In this document: one piece after another, positions 1 through 7,909 of the stretch | Numbering within the stretch: the stretch's first letter is position 1 | How the letters are laid out: each line of letters opens with the position of its first letter | Origin: Pseudomonas putida | GTDB taxonomy: Bacteria; Pseudomonadota; Gammaproteobacteria; Pseudomonadales; Pseudomonadaceae | Direction of reading: 5' to 3' | NCBI RefSeq assembly: GCF_016406145.1 | Contig: NZ_CP066306.1 | Coordinates: 3,658,001-3,722,000, forward strand | Length of the DNA: 64,000 bases | The notes under the pieces: model-generated | What the model saw: the letters and a program-made list of their open reading frames with translations, nothing else | Database searches by the model: none | Told to the model about the DNA's origin: nothing | Translations under genes and position numbers: made by a program

Positions 1-303
1 ATACCGGCCAGATGCACCCTTGCGAGGCCAACTAAGCTAATCCAGGCAATTTCCTGCCAGTTTTGCAAGCGCCCCTAGATAGCCACGACCTTCAACGCAT
101 TCCGCGAGTTTTCACACAGCCTGGACCCAAAGCTGCCATTGGGACGCAATGCTATGAATCGAAAGCAGCCTCTCCATTCATCCTGGCAACGCATGAACCT
201 GGCCTTTCCTTCCAAGCCTGGATGCCCGCCCGCGCTTACAACAAAAGACATTTCCTTTGCCGCCTAAAAGGGTATCTATGCTGCGCCGGGGATTGTCAGC
301 TCG
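1..303. other. No gene seen (left window edge)
   Basis: I see no convincing gene here. One open frame crosses it on the plus strand, but it has no recognisable domain and runs into the antisense of the GlxA-like gene. The stretch lies just downstream of that regulator's stop codon. No copy of the tRNA-Gly attachment core is visible. Confidence 0.5.
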
Positions 304-1341
304 CTACAACGGAGCACGCACCTGGTCCCGCCACTGCGAGGGCAGCATCCCATACGCTTGAGAGAACTGCCGATTGAAATGTGACAAGTCAGTAAACCCG
401 GTCTCATACGCCACCTGCGTCACCGGGTTCGCCGTGCTTTCCAGCAACCAGCATCCCTGCTCCAGCCTGACTCGCCGGTAATATTCCGAAGGTGTCACTC
501 CAAGGTGCTTGGTGAACAGACGCGATAGTTGCCGCTCACCGATGTTCGCTTTCTCGGCAATTTCCGCAATCGACAGTGGCGCACGGATATGTTGATGCAT
601 CAGGAACACTGCCCTGCGCACCTTACCGTCTAGCGCAAAGGCCTTCGAGTCCGAATGCAGCAAGGGGATCTGCGGATGGTTGGCCCCGCGCATCTGGTCC
701 GAGATCAGGTGCCTCAGGCTCTTCGTCGCGCGGTCAACGCCGCAATGCCGGCTGACCAGATAAAGAGCCAGATCCATTGTCGATGTGCCACCCGCGCAGG
801 TGATGATGCCTTTGTCGACGATGAATATCTCATCGGTCACGGGGATCGAGCAGGGGAAGTACTCCTGGAATTCGCTGTAGTGATACCAGTGAACGCTGGT
901 GTGCACGGCGTCCATCAACCCCGCCTTTGCCAATGCAAAGGAACCGGTGCAGGCCCCCACCAGCACCGCTCCGCTCGCCTGGGCTGCGCGCAAGTACTCC
1001 AGCACCCGGCGATCATAGTCCAGAGGCCGCGGCACTCGCCCGCCCACTACCACGATGTAGTCGAACTGCGCTGGGTCCTCCAGCGCGGCCTCCGGCCGTA
1101 CCTCCAGCCCGCAACTGGCCTTGAGCATCGACCGGTCGGCAGCCATCAGCCTCCAGCGGCACAGTACCTGATCACTTTTGTCGCCTTTGTCGGCCGCGTG
1201 CCGCAATACCTCGACGAAGCCGGAAAACGCCATCAGGGTAAAACCCGGCAACAGCACAAACCCCACCGACAGGCCAGGCACGCTCACGCTCGGCAGATGA
1301 TCGTCCACCGGAGAGGGGAAATTCACCTTGGGGGTGTCCAT
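304..1341 (-). CDS. GlxA/CdhR-like AraC-family regulator with DJ-1/PfpI domain
   Basis: Transcriptional regulator with an N-terminal DJ-1/PfpI (type-1 glutamine amidotransferase-like) domain and a C-terminal double helix-turn-helix of the AraC family. The amidotransferase-like core shows VGACTGSFALAKAGL, where the cysteine sits at the usual nucleophile elbow. The C-terminal part shows IAEIAEKANIGERQLSRLF and VAYETGFTDLSHFNRQF, the two AraC helices. I start at ATG 1341 because GAGG lies nine bases upstream; an in-frame GTG at 1356 and ATG at 1350 also exist. It is divergent from the serine dehydratase gene and is the obvious candidate regulator of the three genes that follow. GlxA-type regulators in pseudomonads commonly control amino acid, betaine or carnitine catabolism. 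The effector here is unknown. Confidence 0.85.
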   Translation of the reverse strand: MDTPKVNFPSPVDDHLPSVSVPGLSVGFVLLPGFTLMAFSGFVEVLRHAADKGDKSDQVLCRWRLMAADRSMLKASCGLEVRPEAALEDPAQFDYIVVVGGRVPRPLDYDRRVLEYLRAAQASGAVLVGACTGSFALAKAGLMDAVHTSVHWYHYSEFQEYFPCSIPVTDEIFIVDKGIITCAGGTSTMDLALYLVSRHCGVDRATKSLRHLISDQMRGANHPQIPLLHSDSKAFALDGKVRRAVFLMHQHIRAPLSIAEIAEKANIGERQLSRLFTKHLGVTPSEYYRRVRLEQGCWLLESTANPVTQVAYETGFTDLSHFNRQFSQAYGMLPSQWRDQVRAPL

Positions 1342-1487
1342 CGTCAGCATCCTCACACCTGATGTCCGGATAATACCTGCTGATGTCGGCTATGTACTCA
1401 TTCTGCCGCAACCTTCCCCCCTATGATTTTTCAACGGGCAAGCCTGAGCCCGGCCATAACTCCAAGACCGCACCCGTGGAAGCGTTC

Positions 1488-3056
1488 ATGACCCAAGACA
1501 TCAGCCTGCTCAATACCGTCATCGGCCCCGTGATGCGTGGCCCCTCCAGCTCTCATTCTGCCGCACCCTACATGATCGGCCGAACCGTGCGGGAACTGGC
1601 GCTCGGCCCTGGGGAGCGGTTGAAATCGGTGGTCATCCGTTTCGACCCTTCTGGCTCGTTCGCCGAGGTATACAGCAACCAGGGCAGCGATGAAGGCTTT
1701 GCGGCCGGGCTGGCGGGCGTGGCGATCACCTCCGAAGCGTACAGGCAGGCCTTGCAACGCGCTTGCCGAGGGGAAGACTTCGAGTTCGCTATCCGCATCG
1801 GGCCGCTGGATCGTAACGACCATCCGAACCGGGTCGATCTGCATGTATGCGTCACTGGCATCCATGCCCAGGAACGCACCGATGTGTTCGAGGGCGTGTC
1901 GCTCGGCGGCGGCACATTTCTGGTTACCCACCTCAATGGCCAGCACATCAATGTGGACGGCGCCGCGTACACGTTGATTGCCGAACACGAAGTTGCGGCA
2001 ACAGGCGACCTGTTGCCCTACCTTGAAGGCGCGCAGGTTGCGGAGCAACACGCGCTCAATGGCATGACGCTCTACGCCCTCACCGTCGCGCCATCGGTCC
2101 GGATGCTCGCCGACCTGCGCGGGCTGGCTGGCCTGCGCAGGGTGCGCCTGGCCAGCCCCACCCAGGAAGTGGTGCACAACCGCGAACGTACCCTGCTGGG
2201 CGCCAGCGAACTGCTGCAACGTGTAGCTGCGGACGCCGACTTGGCCGATTTTGCGATGGCTTACGAATGCGCCCGGCTCGGGCTGGACCTGGCAGCCGTC
2301 CAGCAGCGCTTCGATGAACGCGTGCAGTTGATGGCCGCCTCGGTGGAGGCCGGTCTGGCTAAGGAAGACAGCGCCGGCATGAAGTACCTGCGCCCTACGG
2401 CCCGTCGGTTTTCCCATACCCCGCTGCCGGAGCCACTGGAAACCAGCTTCCTCAAGACAGCTATCGCCGGCGCATTGGCCGCCATGGAAGAAACCACCAG
2501 CCGCGGCGTGGTGTGCGCGGCGCCCACGGCAGGCAGCGCCGGCATCGTGCCCGGTTGCCTGCACGCACTGCGTGTACTCGGCGCCAGCGAGCATGCCTTG
2601 AGCGACAGCCTGAAAGTGATGGCGCTGATTGGCGCACTGTTCGCGGTGCGTGGCTCATACGCCGCAGAAACGGGCGGCTGCTCGGTGGAAACCGGCACCT
2701 CGGCAGCCATGGCGGCGGCCGGCATCACTCACTACTTCGGCGGTACGCCGGCGCAGATCCTCGCCGCCGCGTCCATCTGCCTGATGAACACCTTGGGCCT
2801 GATCTGCGACCCGGTGGGTGGCGAAGTGGAGATCCCCTGTCACGCCCGCAACATCGCCGGCGTAGGCCATGCGTGGAGCGCCAGTACTGCGGCACTGGGC
2901 GGTTTCGATGCAGTCATTCCCTTCGATGAACTGGTCGAGCAGACCGTGAAGGTAGGCAACATGATGCACCCCGATTTGCGCTGCACGGCGCGCGGCGGTT
3001 GCGCGACCACGCCCTCAGCGCTGCGCCTGGTCGCTGTCAAGAACCTGGGAGCCTGA
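1488..3056 (+). CDS. sdaA: L-serine ammonia-lyase, iron-sulfur dependent, single chain
   Basis: Deaminates L-serine (or a related beta-hydroxy amino acid) to pyruvate and ammonia in the cytoplasm. The protein has the beta-chain domain first (GPSSSHSAAPYMIG near the N-terminus, the phosphate/substrate loop seen in SdaA) and the alpha-chain domain second (CAAPTAGSAGIVPG, CSVETGTSAAMAAAG, CDPVGGEVEIPCHARN). The conserved cysteines fit the family's iron-sulfur cluster. At 522 residues it is somewhat longer than the common 455-460 residue enzymes. The start at 1488 is chosen because the homologous region begins there; the open frame extends to 1383 without domain support. It is followed after three bases by a proline-racemase-family gene and then an MFS transporter. 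The substrate may therefore be a hydroxylated amino acid rather than housekeeping serine; this is inference. Confidence 0.88.
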   Translation: MTQDISLLNTVIGPVMRGPSSSHSAAPYMIGRTVRELALGPGERLKSVVIRFDPSGSFAEVYSNQGSDEGFAAGLAGVAITSEAYRQALQRACRGEDFEFAIRIGPLDRNDHPNRVDLHVCVTGIHAQERTDVFEGVSLGGGTFLVTHLNGQHINVDGAAYTLIAEHEVAATGDLLPYLEGAQVAEQHALNGMTLYALTVAPSVRMLADLRGLAGLRRVRLASPTQEVVHNRERTLLGASELLQRVAADADLADFAMAYECARLGLDLAAVQQRFDERVQLMAASVEAGLAKEDSAGMKYLRPTARRFSHTPLPEPLETSFLKTAIAGALAAMEETTSRGVVCAAPTAGSAGIVPGCLHALRVLGASEHALSDSLKVMALIGALFAVRGSYAAETGGCSVETGTSAAMAAAGITHYFGGTPAQILAAASICLMNTLGLICDPVGGEVEIPCHARNIAGVGHAWSASTAALGGFDAVIPFDELVEQTVKVGNMMHPDLRCTARGGCATTPSALRLVAVKNLGA

Positions 3057-3059
3057 AAC

Positions 3060-4070
3060 ATGGACATCATTGAACTGGCGGGCGTACACGCCGAAGGTGA
3101 AATTGGCCGGGTGCTGATCAAGGGTGCACCCGCCATCCCCGGACACAATCTTCGCGAAAAGATGGATTACCTCAATCACGTGGATGACAGCCTGATCCGG
3201 CGCTGCCTCTTCGAACCTCGCGGTTCGGCCAACATGACCGTGAACCTGCTGCTTGCACCGGTGGATGCTTCGGCGGACATCGCGTTCATCCCCTTGCAGC
3301 CCGACGGCGCCCACGCACTGTCTGGTTCCAACTGCATCTGCGTGGCCACCGCCGCCCTGGAAATGGGCACGATCGTCATGCACGAACCGCTTACCACGGT
3401 GGTGATCGAGACCCCGGCCGGGCGGGTGGAGGCGCGGGCCGAGTGCCGCGCCGGCAAGTGTGAACGGGTAACGGTGAAGATGGCGCCCAGCTTCGTCGAG
3501 CACCTGGACCACCCACTGGAGGTGCCCGGCCTTGGGCAACTGAACGTGGATGTGGCCTATGGCGGCTGCTTCTTTGTGCTGGTCGAGGCCGAGCAACTAG
3601 GCGTGCGCCTGGTGAAGCAGGCGGCGCGACGGCTGGTTGAACTAGCCGCCGTCATCAAGCAAGCCGCCCGGGAGCAGATTCACCTCGCGCAGCGCCCGGA
3701 AATGGGCACCTGCAAGATCGAATACGTGATGTTCACCGACAACGAGGACGGCAAACGGCTGAACTGCAACATCATCCATCCCGGCCGCGTCGACCGCTCA
3801 CCTTGCGGCACCGGCAGCGGTGCACGGCTGGCGACCCTGCACCGACGTGGCCTGGTGGCACTGAACCAGCCCGTGACCTTCCACAGCCTGATCGGCAGCA
3901 CGTTCGAGTGCCGGATCGTCGAGGAGGCCGAACCCCTCAGCGGCAACATCACCCATGAAATCAGCGGCAGGGCCTGGCTCTACTCCCACGAGAAATACTG
4001 GGCAGATACCACAGACCCCTACGCCAGCGGCTACGTGCTCTCAGACACCTGGGGGCCGGATGCCGACTAG
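3060..4070 (+). CDS. Proline racemase family protein (hydroxyproline epimerase/dehydratase type)
   Basis: Belongs to the proline racemase / 4-hydroxyproline 2-epimerase / trans-3-hydroxyproline dehydratase superfamily, with the normal length (336 residues) for it. Family enzymes use two opposed residues, usually two cysteines. Here the second is Cys249 in SPCGTGSGA. The first position reads ALSGSNCICV instead of MCGHN, so the first acid/base appears to be Ser88. From memory of published surveys of the superfamily, the Ser/Cys arrangement is linked to hydroxyproline epimerases and dehydratases rather than true proline racemases; I cannot decide the reaction here. The gene starts three bases after the serine dehydratase stop, so the two are probably translationally coupled. 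Together with the transporter they look like an uptake-and-deamination pathway. Confidence 0.85.
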   Translation: MDIIELAGVHAEGEIGRVLIKGAPAIPGHNLREKMDYLNHVDDSLIRRCLFEPRGSANMTVNLLLAPVDASADIAFIPLQPDGAHALSGSNCICVATAALEMGTIVMHEPLTTVVIETPAGRVEARAECRAGKCERVTVKMAPSFVEHLDHPLEVPGLGQLNVDVAYGGCFFVLVEAEQLGVRLVKQAARRLVELAAVIKQAAREQIHLAQRPEMGTCKIEYVMFTDNEDGKRLNCNIIHPGRVDRSPCGTGSGARLATLHRRGLVALNQPVTFHSLIGSTFECRIVEEAEPLSGNITHEISGRAWLYSHEKYWADTTDPYASGYVLSDTWGPDAD

Positions 4071-4203
4071 ATAGCCCCCACTTACTCGCACCACGACCAC
4101 CTGCCAGGCCGGCCTTCTGATCGGGCGACGGATTCGCTCAGCCCTGAATAACCGATCCACACCCTTTAACCCGACGCCAACTATAAAAACAGCGAGGCAC
4201 ACC

Positions 4204-5523
4204 ATGAGTACAGTCGCTACTGGATACTCGGAATCCGTTACACCCGGTTCGATCCCCTTCGATGACGCGCCGCTACGGCGCGTACACGTCAAGGCGATTG
4301 CCGGCGGCATGGGCGGCCAGTTCACCGATGGTTTCATCATCGGCATGATCGGCATCGCCCTAAGCATGGCCGCCGGTGACCTGCACCTGAACAATTTCTG
4401 GACAGGCCTGATTGCCGCTGGCTCCCTGCTCGGTATTCTGTTTGGCAGCTTGCTGGCCGGCTCGGTGGTCGACCGTATCGGCCGCAAGGGCATCTACAAC
4501 CTGACGATCTGGGTGTTCGCCGTTGCTGCGGTGCTGCAATTCTTCGTCACTTCTCCTGAGCAGTTGCTGGCGTTGCGCCTGGCGCTAGGGCTGGCGATTG
4601 GCGCCGACTACGCGGTCAGCCTTTCGCTGGTCAGCGAGCTGGCACCCAAGCGCCATCGCGGCCGCATCATGAGCGCCGTGATGATCGCCTGGGTGGCGGG
4701 CTTCGTGTTCGCCTACTTTGCCGGTGTGCTGATCGAGAATATGGGGGAAGGCGCGTGGCGCTGGGCCCTGGCCAGCAGCTTCATTCCGGCGGTGATCACC
4801 CTGCTTATCCGCATGGGCACGCCTGAGTCGCCGCTGTGGCTGATCTCCAAGGGCCGTCGGCCGGAAGCGCAGGCCATCGTCGAACAGCACATGGGCGCCG
4901 ATATTGCCTTGCCGGTGGAAAGCTCCGTACAAAAGAACGCCGGCTGGGCACAGTTGTTCAGCCGCACCTGGCGCAAGAATGCCTTTGTGGGCGCGGCGTT
5001 CTACTTCTGCCAGGTGATACCTTTCTTTGCGTTGGGCACGTTCATTCCGCGGGTGCTGGAAGCGATCAACGTGGAGAACACCGAGGCGGGCTCGATCATC
5101 TACAACATCTTCCTGTTCGTCGGCATCCTGGCCGGGTTCTGGATCGTCGACAAGATCAGCCGTCGTGCCTTCCTGATCGGCAGCTTCTACTTCTGTGCCG
5201 CCGTGCTGCTGGTGCTGACCCTGTGGGCGGGCATGCCGCCAATGCTGGCGGTGGTGTTGTTCTCGGCGTTCGCGGTGGTGATGTCGGGGTGTACGGTGCT
5301 TGAGTATGCCTACCTGCCAGAGCTGTTCCCGACTGAATTGCGTGCTTCGGGGATCGGCTTTTCGGTGGCCATGAGCCGGCTGGGTGCAGCGGGCGGGACC
5401 TTCCTGCTCCCGATCGTAATGGAGACCCACGGGGTACAGGCGACGCTGGGCATCTGCATCGGTGCGCTAGTGCTGGGGGGGGTGATTTGCCAGGCGTTTG
5501 CGCCGGAGCCTGCGCGAGCTTAA
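4204..5523 (+). CDS. MFS transporter, sugar/metabolite porter type
   Basis: Inner-membrane major facilitator with twelve predicted hydrophobic segments and 439 residues. The motif between helices 2 and 3 is clear (GSVVDRIGRKGI), and the repeat after helix 4 (SELAPKRHRGRI) and the mid-loop (PESPLWLISKGR) are typical of the sugar-porter/AAHS branch. It is the last gene of the serine-dehydratase cassette, 133 bases after the racemase-family gene. GAGG lies just upstream of the ATG. It most likely imports the amino-acid-like substrate of the two enzymes. The substrate cannot be read from sequence. Confidence 0.85.
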   Translation: MSTVATGYSESVTPGSIPFDDAPLRRVHVKAIAGGMGGQFTDGFIIGMIGIALSMAAGDLHLNNFWTGLIAAGSLLGILFGSLLAGSVVDRIGRKGIYNLTIWVFAVAAVLQFFVTSPEQLLALRLALGLAIGADYAVSLSLVSELAPKRHRGRIMSAVMIAWVAGFVFAYFAGVLIENMGEGAWRWALASSFIPAVITLLIRMGTPESPLWLISKGRRPEAQAIVEQHMGADIALPVESSVQKNAGWAQLFSRTWRKNAFVGAAFYFCQVIPFFALGTFIPRVLEAINVENTEAGSIIYNIFLFVGILAGFWIVDKISRRAFLIGSFYFCAAVLLVLTLWAGMPPMLAVVLFSAFAVVMSGCTVLEYAYLPELFPTELRASGIGFSVAMSRLGAAGGTFLLPIVMETHGVQATLGICIGALVLGGVICQAFAPEPARA

Positions 5524-5717
5524 AGCGTCGTGGTGGTGCTCTAGTTAGTGGAAAACGCCTAAGCATGGTCGAAAGCAGTCAGCGGTAATCGTCTGCTTTC
5601 GACCCACGCTGAGTGACAATCCAAACGGATCTCTGAAAAACGCGAGGATACGTGACATCTGTAATGTCTAGGTTATTCGGCTAACTCAAATTTCGCGCAG
5701 GAGCGCATGATTCTCAT

Positions 5718-5741
5718 CGCGCTCTAACCAGTTAGAGCGCG
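5718..5741. promoter_or_regulatory. Perfect 11-bp-arm palindrome, putative operator
   Basis: Arms CGCGCTCTAAC and GTTAGAGCGCG are perfect complements around a 2-bp centre. The site lies about 170 bp upstream of the RAQPRD start codon. It has no T tract, so an operator is more likely than a terminator. The protein is unknown. Confidence 0.5.
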
Positions 5742-5771
5742 CCGATCTCTTCACACAGAGTGGAGCGATAG

Positions 5772-5789
5772 TGTCTGTCGTGACAGACA
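5772..5789. promoter_or_regulatory. Perfect palindrome TGTCTGTC-GT-GACAGACA, putative operator
   Basis: Two perfect 8-bp arms separated by GT, 31 bp downstream of the first palindrome and about 120 bp before the first transfer gene. The compact two-fold symmetric form suits a dimeric helix-turn-helix regulator. It could be the binding site for the ICE transfer activator or repressor, which is not in this window. Confidence 0.5.
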
Positions 5790-5875
5790 AAATACGCTCT
5801 CGCTGCATTCTTACGTGCTAAAGCGAAGGCTTGCAGATCCCTTTAACTCAAGCAAACAATTCTCTACCTCTTCAG

Positions 5876-5907
5876 GGTGAAAGCCAGATCTACGGCTGGA
5901 TTTCACC
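5876..5907 (+). promoter_or_regulatory. Hairpin abutting the RAQPRD start codon
   Basis: GGTGAAAGCCAG pairs with CTGGATTTCACC with one mismatch in twelve and an 8-base loop. The right arm ends on the base before the ATG at 5908. No free Shine-Dalgarno sequence is present, so the ribosome-binding region would be folded into this stem in the mRNA. It may throttle translation of the first operon gene or be an RNA-processing site. This is inference from structure alone. Confidence 0.45.
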
Positions 5908-6243
5908 ATGAAAACGACCTCTACCTCCCTGCTGCTTTTCTGTCTGGTGTCGCTCGGTGTCGCCGCTCAAGACGTGAGCGAGCGCTTGGCGCTGGACCTT
6001 GTGCAACGCCAGCTCACGGCCATCGGACGATTAGCTGACCGCGAAAGTAGCAGCTCAGTAGGTGCTGCTGGGGCCCGCTATCGCTTCGACTATCCGAGGT
6101 TCGCTTCGGACCTTGAGCGCATGCGTCAAGGCATCCACAGATACCTGTCGCCCTCCCGCGCGCAGCCAGCGGATCTGGTCGAGCTGACCGGTGATTACCG
6201 TGCCGAAGCGCCCCAGTCGAGCCCCTCTCATGAGCATGACTGA
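5908..6243 (+). CDS. RAQPRD family ICE conjugation protein
   Basis: Small secreted or periplasmic protein (111 residues) of the RAQPRD family, found as the first gene of this part of the mating-pair-formation cluster in ICEclc/PFGI-1 type elements. The N-terminus is a signal peptide (TSLLLFCLVSLGVAAQD). The family-naming motif reads SPSRAQPADL here, near residue 73. Its exact role in the T4SS is not known. It overlaps the next gene by 14 bases, so translation is coupled. It marks the start of a compact, mostly overlapping plus-strand operon running to 17.7 kb. Confidence 0.85.
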   Translation: MKTTSTSLLLFCLVSLGVAAQDVSERLALDLVQRQLTAIGRLADRESSSSVGAAGARYRFDYPRFASDLERMRQGIHRYLSPSRAQPADLVELTGDYRAEAPQSSPSHEHD

Positions 6244-6469
6244 CGCCCAGCTCAGCGCGTTCTCGGCCGTGGCTGGGTTTACCCCGCAGCTCAGTTCGGT
6301 AATGTGGCGCTCATCGGTGCTCGTGCTCGCATTGCTCTGGTGCACCTGGGCGCTGTGGACCGGCTACCGCGGCTGGGCGGCCGGCAATCTCAATTTCGGT
6401 GCGCTCGGCGGCAGCACGCTGCGCCTGGCCCTCGCCCTTATCGTGCTGATGTTTTTCATGCTGTCGTAA
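6230..6469 (+). CDS. ICE conjugation membrane protein, TIGR03758 type
   Basis: 79-residue integral membrane protein with hydrophobic segments near residues 24-45 (VLVLALLWCTWALW) and 58-78. This is the position and size of the TIGR03758 family in ICEclc-like elements. The ATG at 6230 is chosen because the longer frame back to 6191 lies wholly inside RAQPRD. Probably an inner-membrane T4SS component; a precise role is not known. The family call rests partly on gene order. Confidence 0.75.
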   Translation: MSMTDAQLSAFSAVAGFTPQLSSVMWRSSVLVLALLWCTWALWTGYRGWAAGNLNFGALGGSTLRLALALIVLMFFMLS

Positions 6470-6484
6470 TCAGGAGACCTTGCC

Positions 6485-6862
6485 ATGAACCTCGCCCGTC
6501 GTTGCCATCGCCCGCTCGCTCTGTTGCGGGAGTCCTGTTCCCGAGCCCTGTTCGGTGGCCTGGGGCTGCTGAGCTCGACGCTGGTTTGGGCTGATCTGCC
6601 GACCATGGAGGCGCCCTCCCGTGGCGAAGGTTCGGGGCTGATCGACACCATCAAAAATTACGCCTACGACGGCGGCATCCTCCTCGGCCTATTGATCGCC
6701 ACCCTCGCCTTTCTCGGTGTAGCCTGGCATTCCCTGACCGTCTACGCCGACGTGCAGAACCAGCGCAAGACCTGGAAGGACCTGGGCGCCGTCGTCGGCG
6801 TCGGCGCGCTGCTGGTGGTGGTGATCCTGTGGTTCCTCACGAAAGCCGCAACGATCCTGTGA
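6485..6862 (+). CDS. ICE conjugation protein TIGR03745 family (pilin-like)
   Basis: 125 residues with an N-terminal signal-like stretch ending near VWADLP, then two hydrophobic helices (GGILLGLLIATLAFLGVAW and VVGVGALLVVVILWFL) separated by a short polar loop. That architecture resembles VirB2/TraA-type pilins. The PTMEAPSRGEGSGL segment after cleavage is characteristic of the family in Pseudomonas ICEs. A plausible role is conjugative pilus subunit, inferred from topology. AGGAG lies ten bases upstream of the ATG. Confidence 0.8.
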   Translation: MNLARRCHRPLALLRESCSRALFGGLGLLSSTLVWADLPTMEAPSRGEGSGLIDTIKNYAYDGGILLGLLIATLAFLGVAWHSLTVYADVQNQRKTWKDLGAVVGVGALLVVVILWFLTKAATIL

Positions 6863-6869
6863 GGTCACC

Positions 6870-7271
6870 ATGTCCGACGCCCCTGCCACCCTGCCTGACG
6901 GCACGTTGAGCTTCCTCCCCGAACGCCTCAATCGTGACCCGGCCGTCTTGCGCGGACTCACCAACGACGAGATGTGGGTCGCATTGATCATGGGCGCAGG
7001 GCTAGGTGTGATTCTCGGCGCGCCGCTGGCGGTGGCCACCGCCTCCATCGCTACCCTCCCCACCTGTATGTTCATCTGCATGGCGCTGGTGTTGCTGGGC
7101 GGCGGCAAGCTACTGCGCCGAGCCAAACGTGCTCGTCCCGAAACCTGGCTATACCGACGTCTGCAGTGGCACCTGGCTGTGCACTGGGGTGTCGGCACTC
7201 ATCAGTTGATCCTGCACTCGGGGCCTTGGACAGTGCGCCGCACGCGTCGACATGCGAGGGCGACGCCATGA
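6870..7271 (+). CDS. ICE conjugation protein TIGR03750 family (VirB3/TraL-like)
   Basis: 133-residue membrane protein. The early motif LPERLNRDPAVLRGLTNDEM precedes two adjacent hydrophobic helices (LIMGAGLGVILGAPLAVA and MFICMALVLLGGGKLL), then a basic tail. TIGR03750 proteins occupy this slot and look like VirB3/TraL, which joins the T4SS ATPase at the inner membrane. The stop codon overlaps the next start (ATGA). Confidence 0.8.
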   Translation: MSDAPATLPDGTLSFLPERLNRDPAVLRGLTNDEMWVALIMGAGLGVILGAPLAVATASIATLPTCMFICMALVLLGGGKLLRRAKRARPETWLYRRLQWHLAVHWGVGTHQLILHSGPWTVRRTRRHARATP

Positions 7272-7909
7272 GCCGCTTCCGCAACAAGGTGGATGCGCAG
7301 CAGGCGCATATCTTCAGTCTACGTCTGGCCGTTTCGATTCTGGCACTGCTGTGCTGCGGGCTGTGGTACGGCTGGCAGGCCGCACCCTCCGAGCTCACCA
7401 TTCACGTGCCGCCCGATCTGCGCTCCGGCAGTACGCGCAAGTGGTGGGATGTCCCCCCGGAAAACATCTACGCCTTCGCCTTGTACATCTTCGGCCAGCT
7501 CAACCGCTGGCCCACCGACGGCGAGGTCGACTACCACCACGCCATCTTTGCCCTGCAGCCCTACCTGACCCCGGCTTGCAAAACCTTCTTTGACGGCGAC
7601 TTCGAGTACCGCAAGGCTGCCGGCGAACTGCGCGGCCGGGTGCGCGGCGTATATGAGGTGCTGGGCCGCGGCTACAGCGACGACCCCGACCTGCGGGTGA
7701 AGCAGTTGGATAAGCACAGCTGGCTGGTGAAGCTCGACCTCAACGCCGACGAGTACTACGCCGCCGAACCGGTGAAACGCGTGGTGGTGCGCTACCCGCT
7801 ACGGGTGGTGCGCTTCGACGTCGACCCCGAGCACAACAAGTGGGGTCTGGCCCTGGACTGCTACGAAGGCACACCGCAGAAACTGACGCTGCCTGGAGGT
7901 GCGGGATGA
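7268..7909 (+). CDS. ICE conjugation protein TIGR03746/PFL_4703 family (VirB8/TraE-like)
   Basis: 213-residue bitopic inner-membrane protein: short cytoplasmic N-terminus (MSRFRNKVDAQQAHIFSLR), one transmembrane helix (VSILALLCCGLWYGW), and a periplasmic domain with the family block PENIYAFALYIFGQLNRWP. It corresponds to the VirB8/TraE position of the T4SS core. It overlaps both neighbours by 4 bases. The larger frame open from 6974 is an artefact of the preceding gene. Confidence 0.85.
   Translation: MSRFRNKVDAQQAHIFSLRLAVSILALLCCGLWYGWQAAPSELTIHVPPDLRSGSTRKWWDVPPENIYAFALYIFGQLNRWPTDGEVDYHHAIFALQPYLTPACKTFFDGDFEYRKAAGELRGRVRGVYEVLGRGYSDDPDLRVKQLDKHSWLVKLDLNADEYYAAEPVKRVVVRYPLRVVRFDVDPEHNKWGLALDCYEGTPQKLTLPGGAG

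Larger units (their letters stand above)
5524..5907. promoter_or_regulatory. Control region upstream of the conjugation operon
   Basis: No gene is seen in these 384 bases between the metabolic cassette and the first transfer gene. The stretch holds two perfect inverted repeats and a hairpin next to the start codon, each listed separately. It is where the promoter of the long plus-strand T4SS operon should lie, if that operon is not read from genes further left. I could not pick out convincing -35/-10 boxes. Confidence 0.5.

Noticed and set aside
63..377. Plus-strand frame at the left edge
   Set aside because: No domain, no ribosome-binding site, and overlaps the end of the GlxA-like gene.
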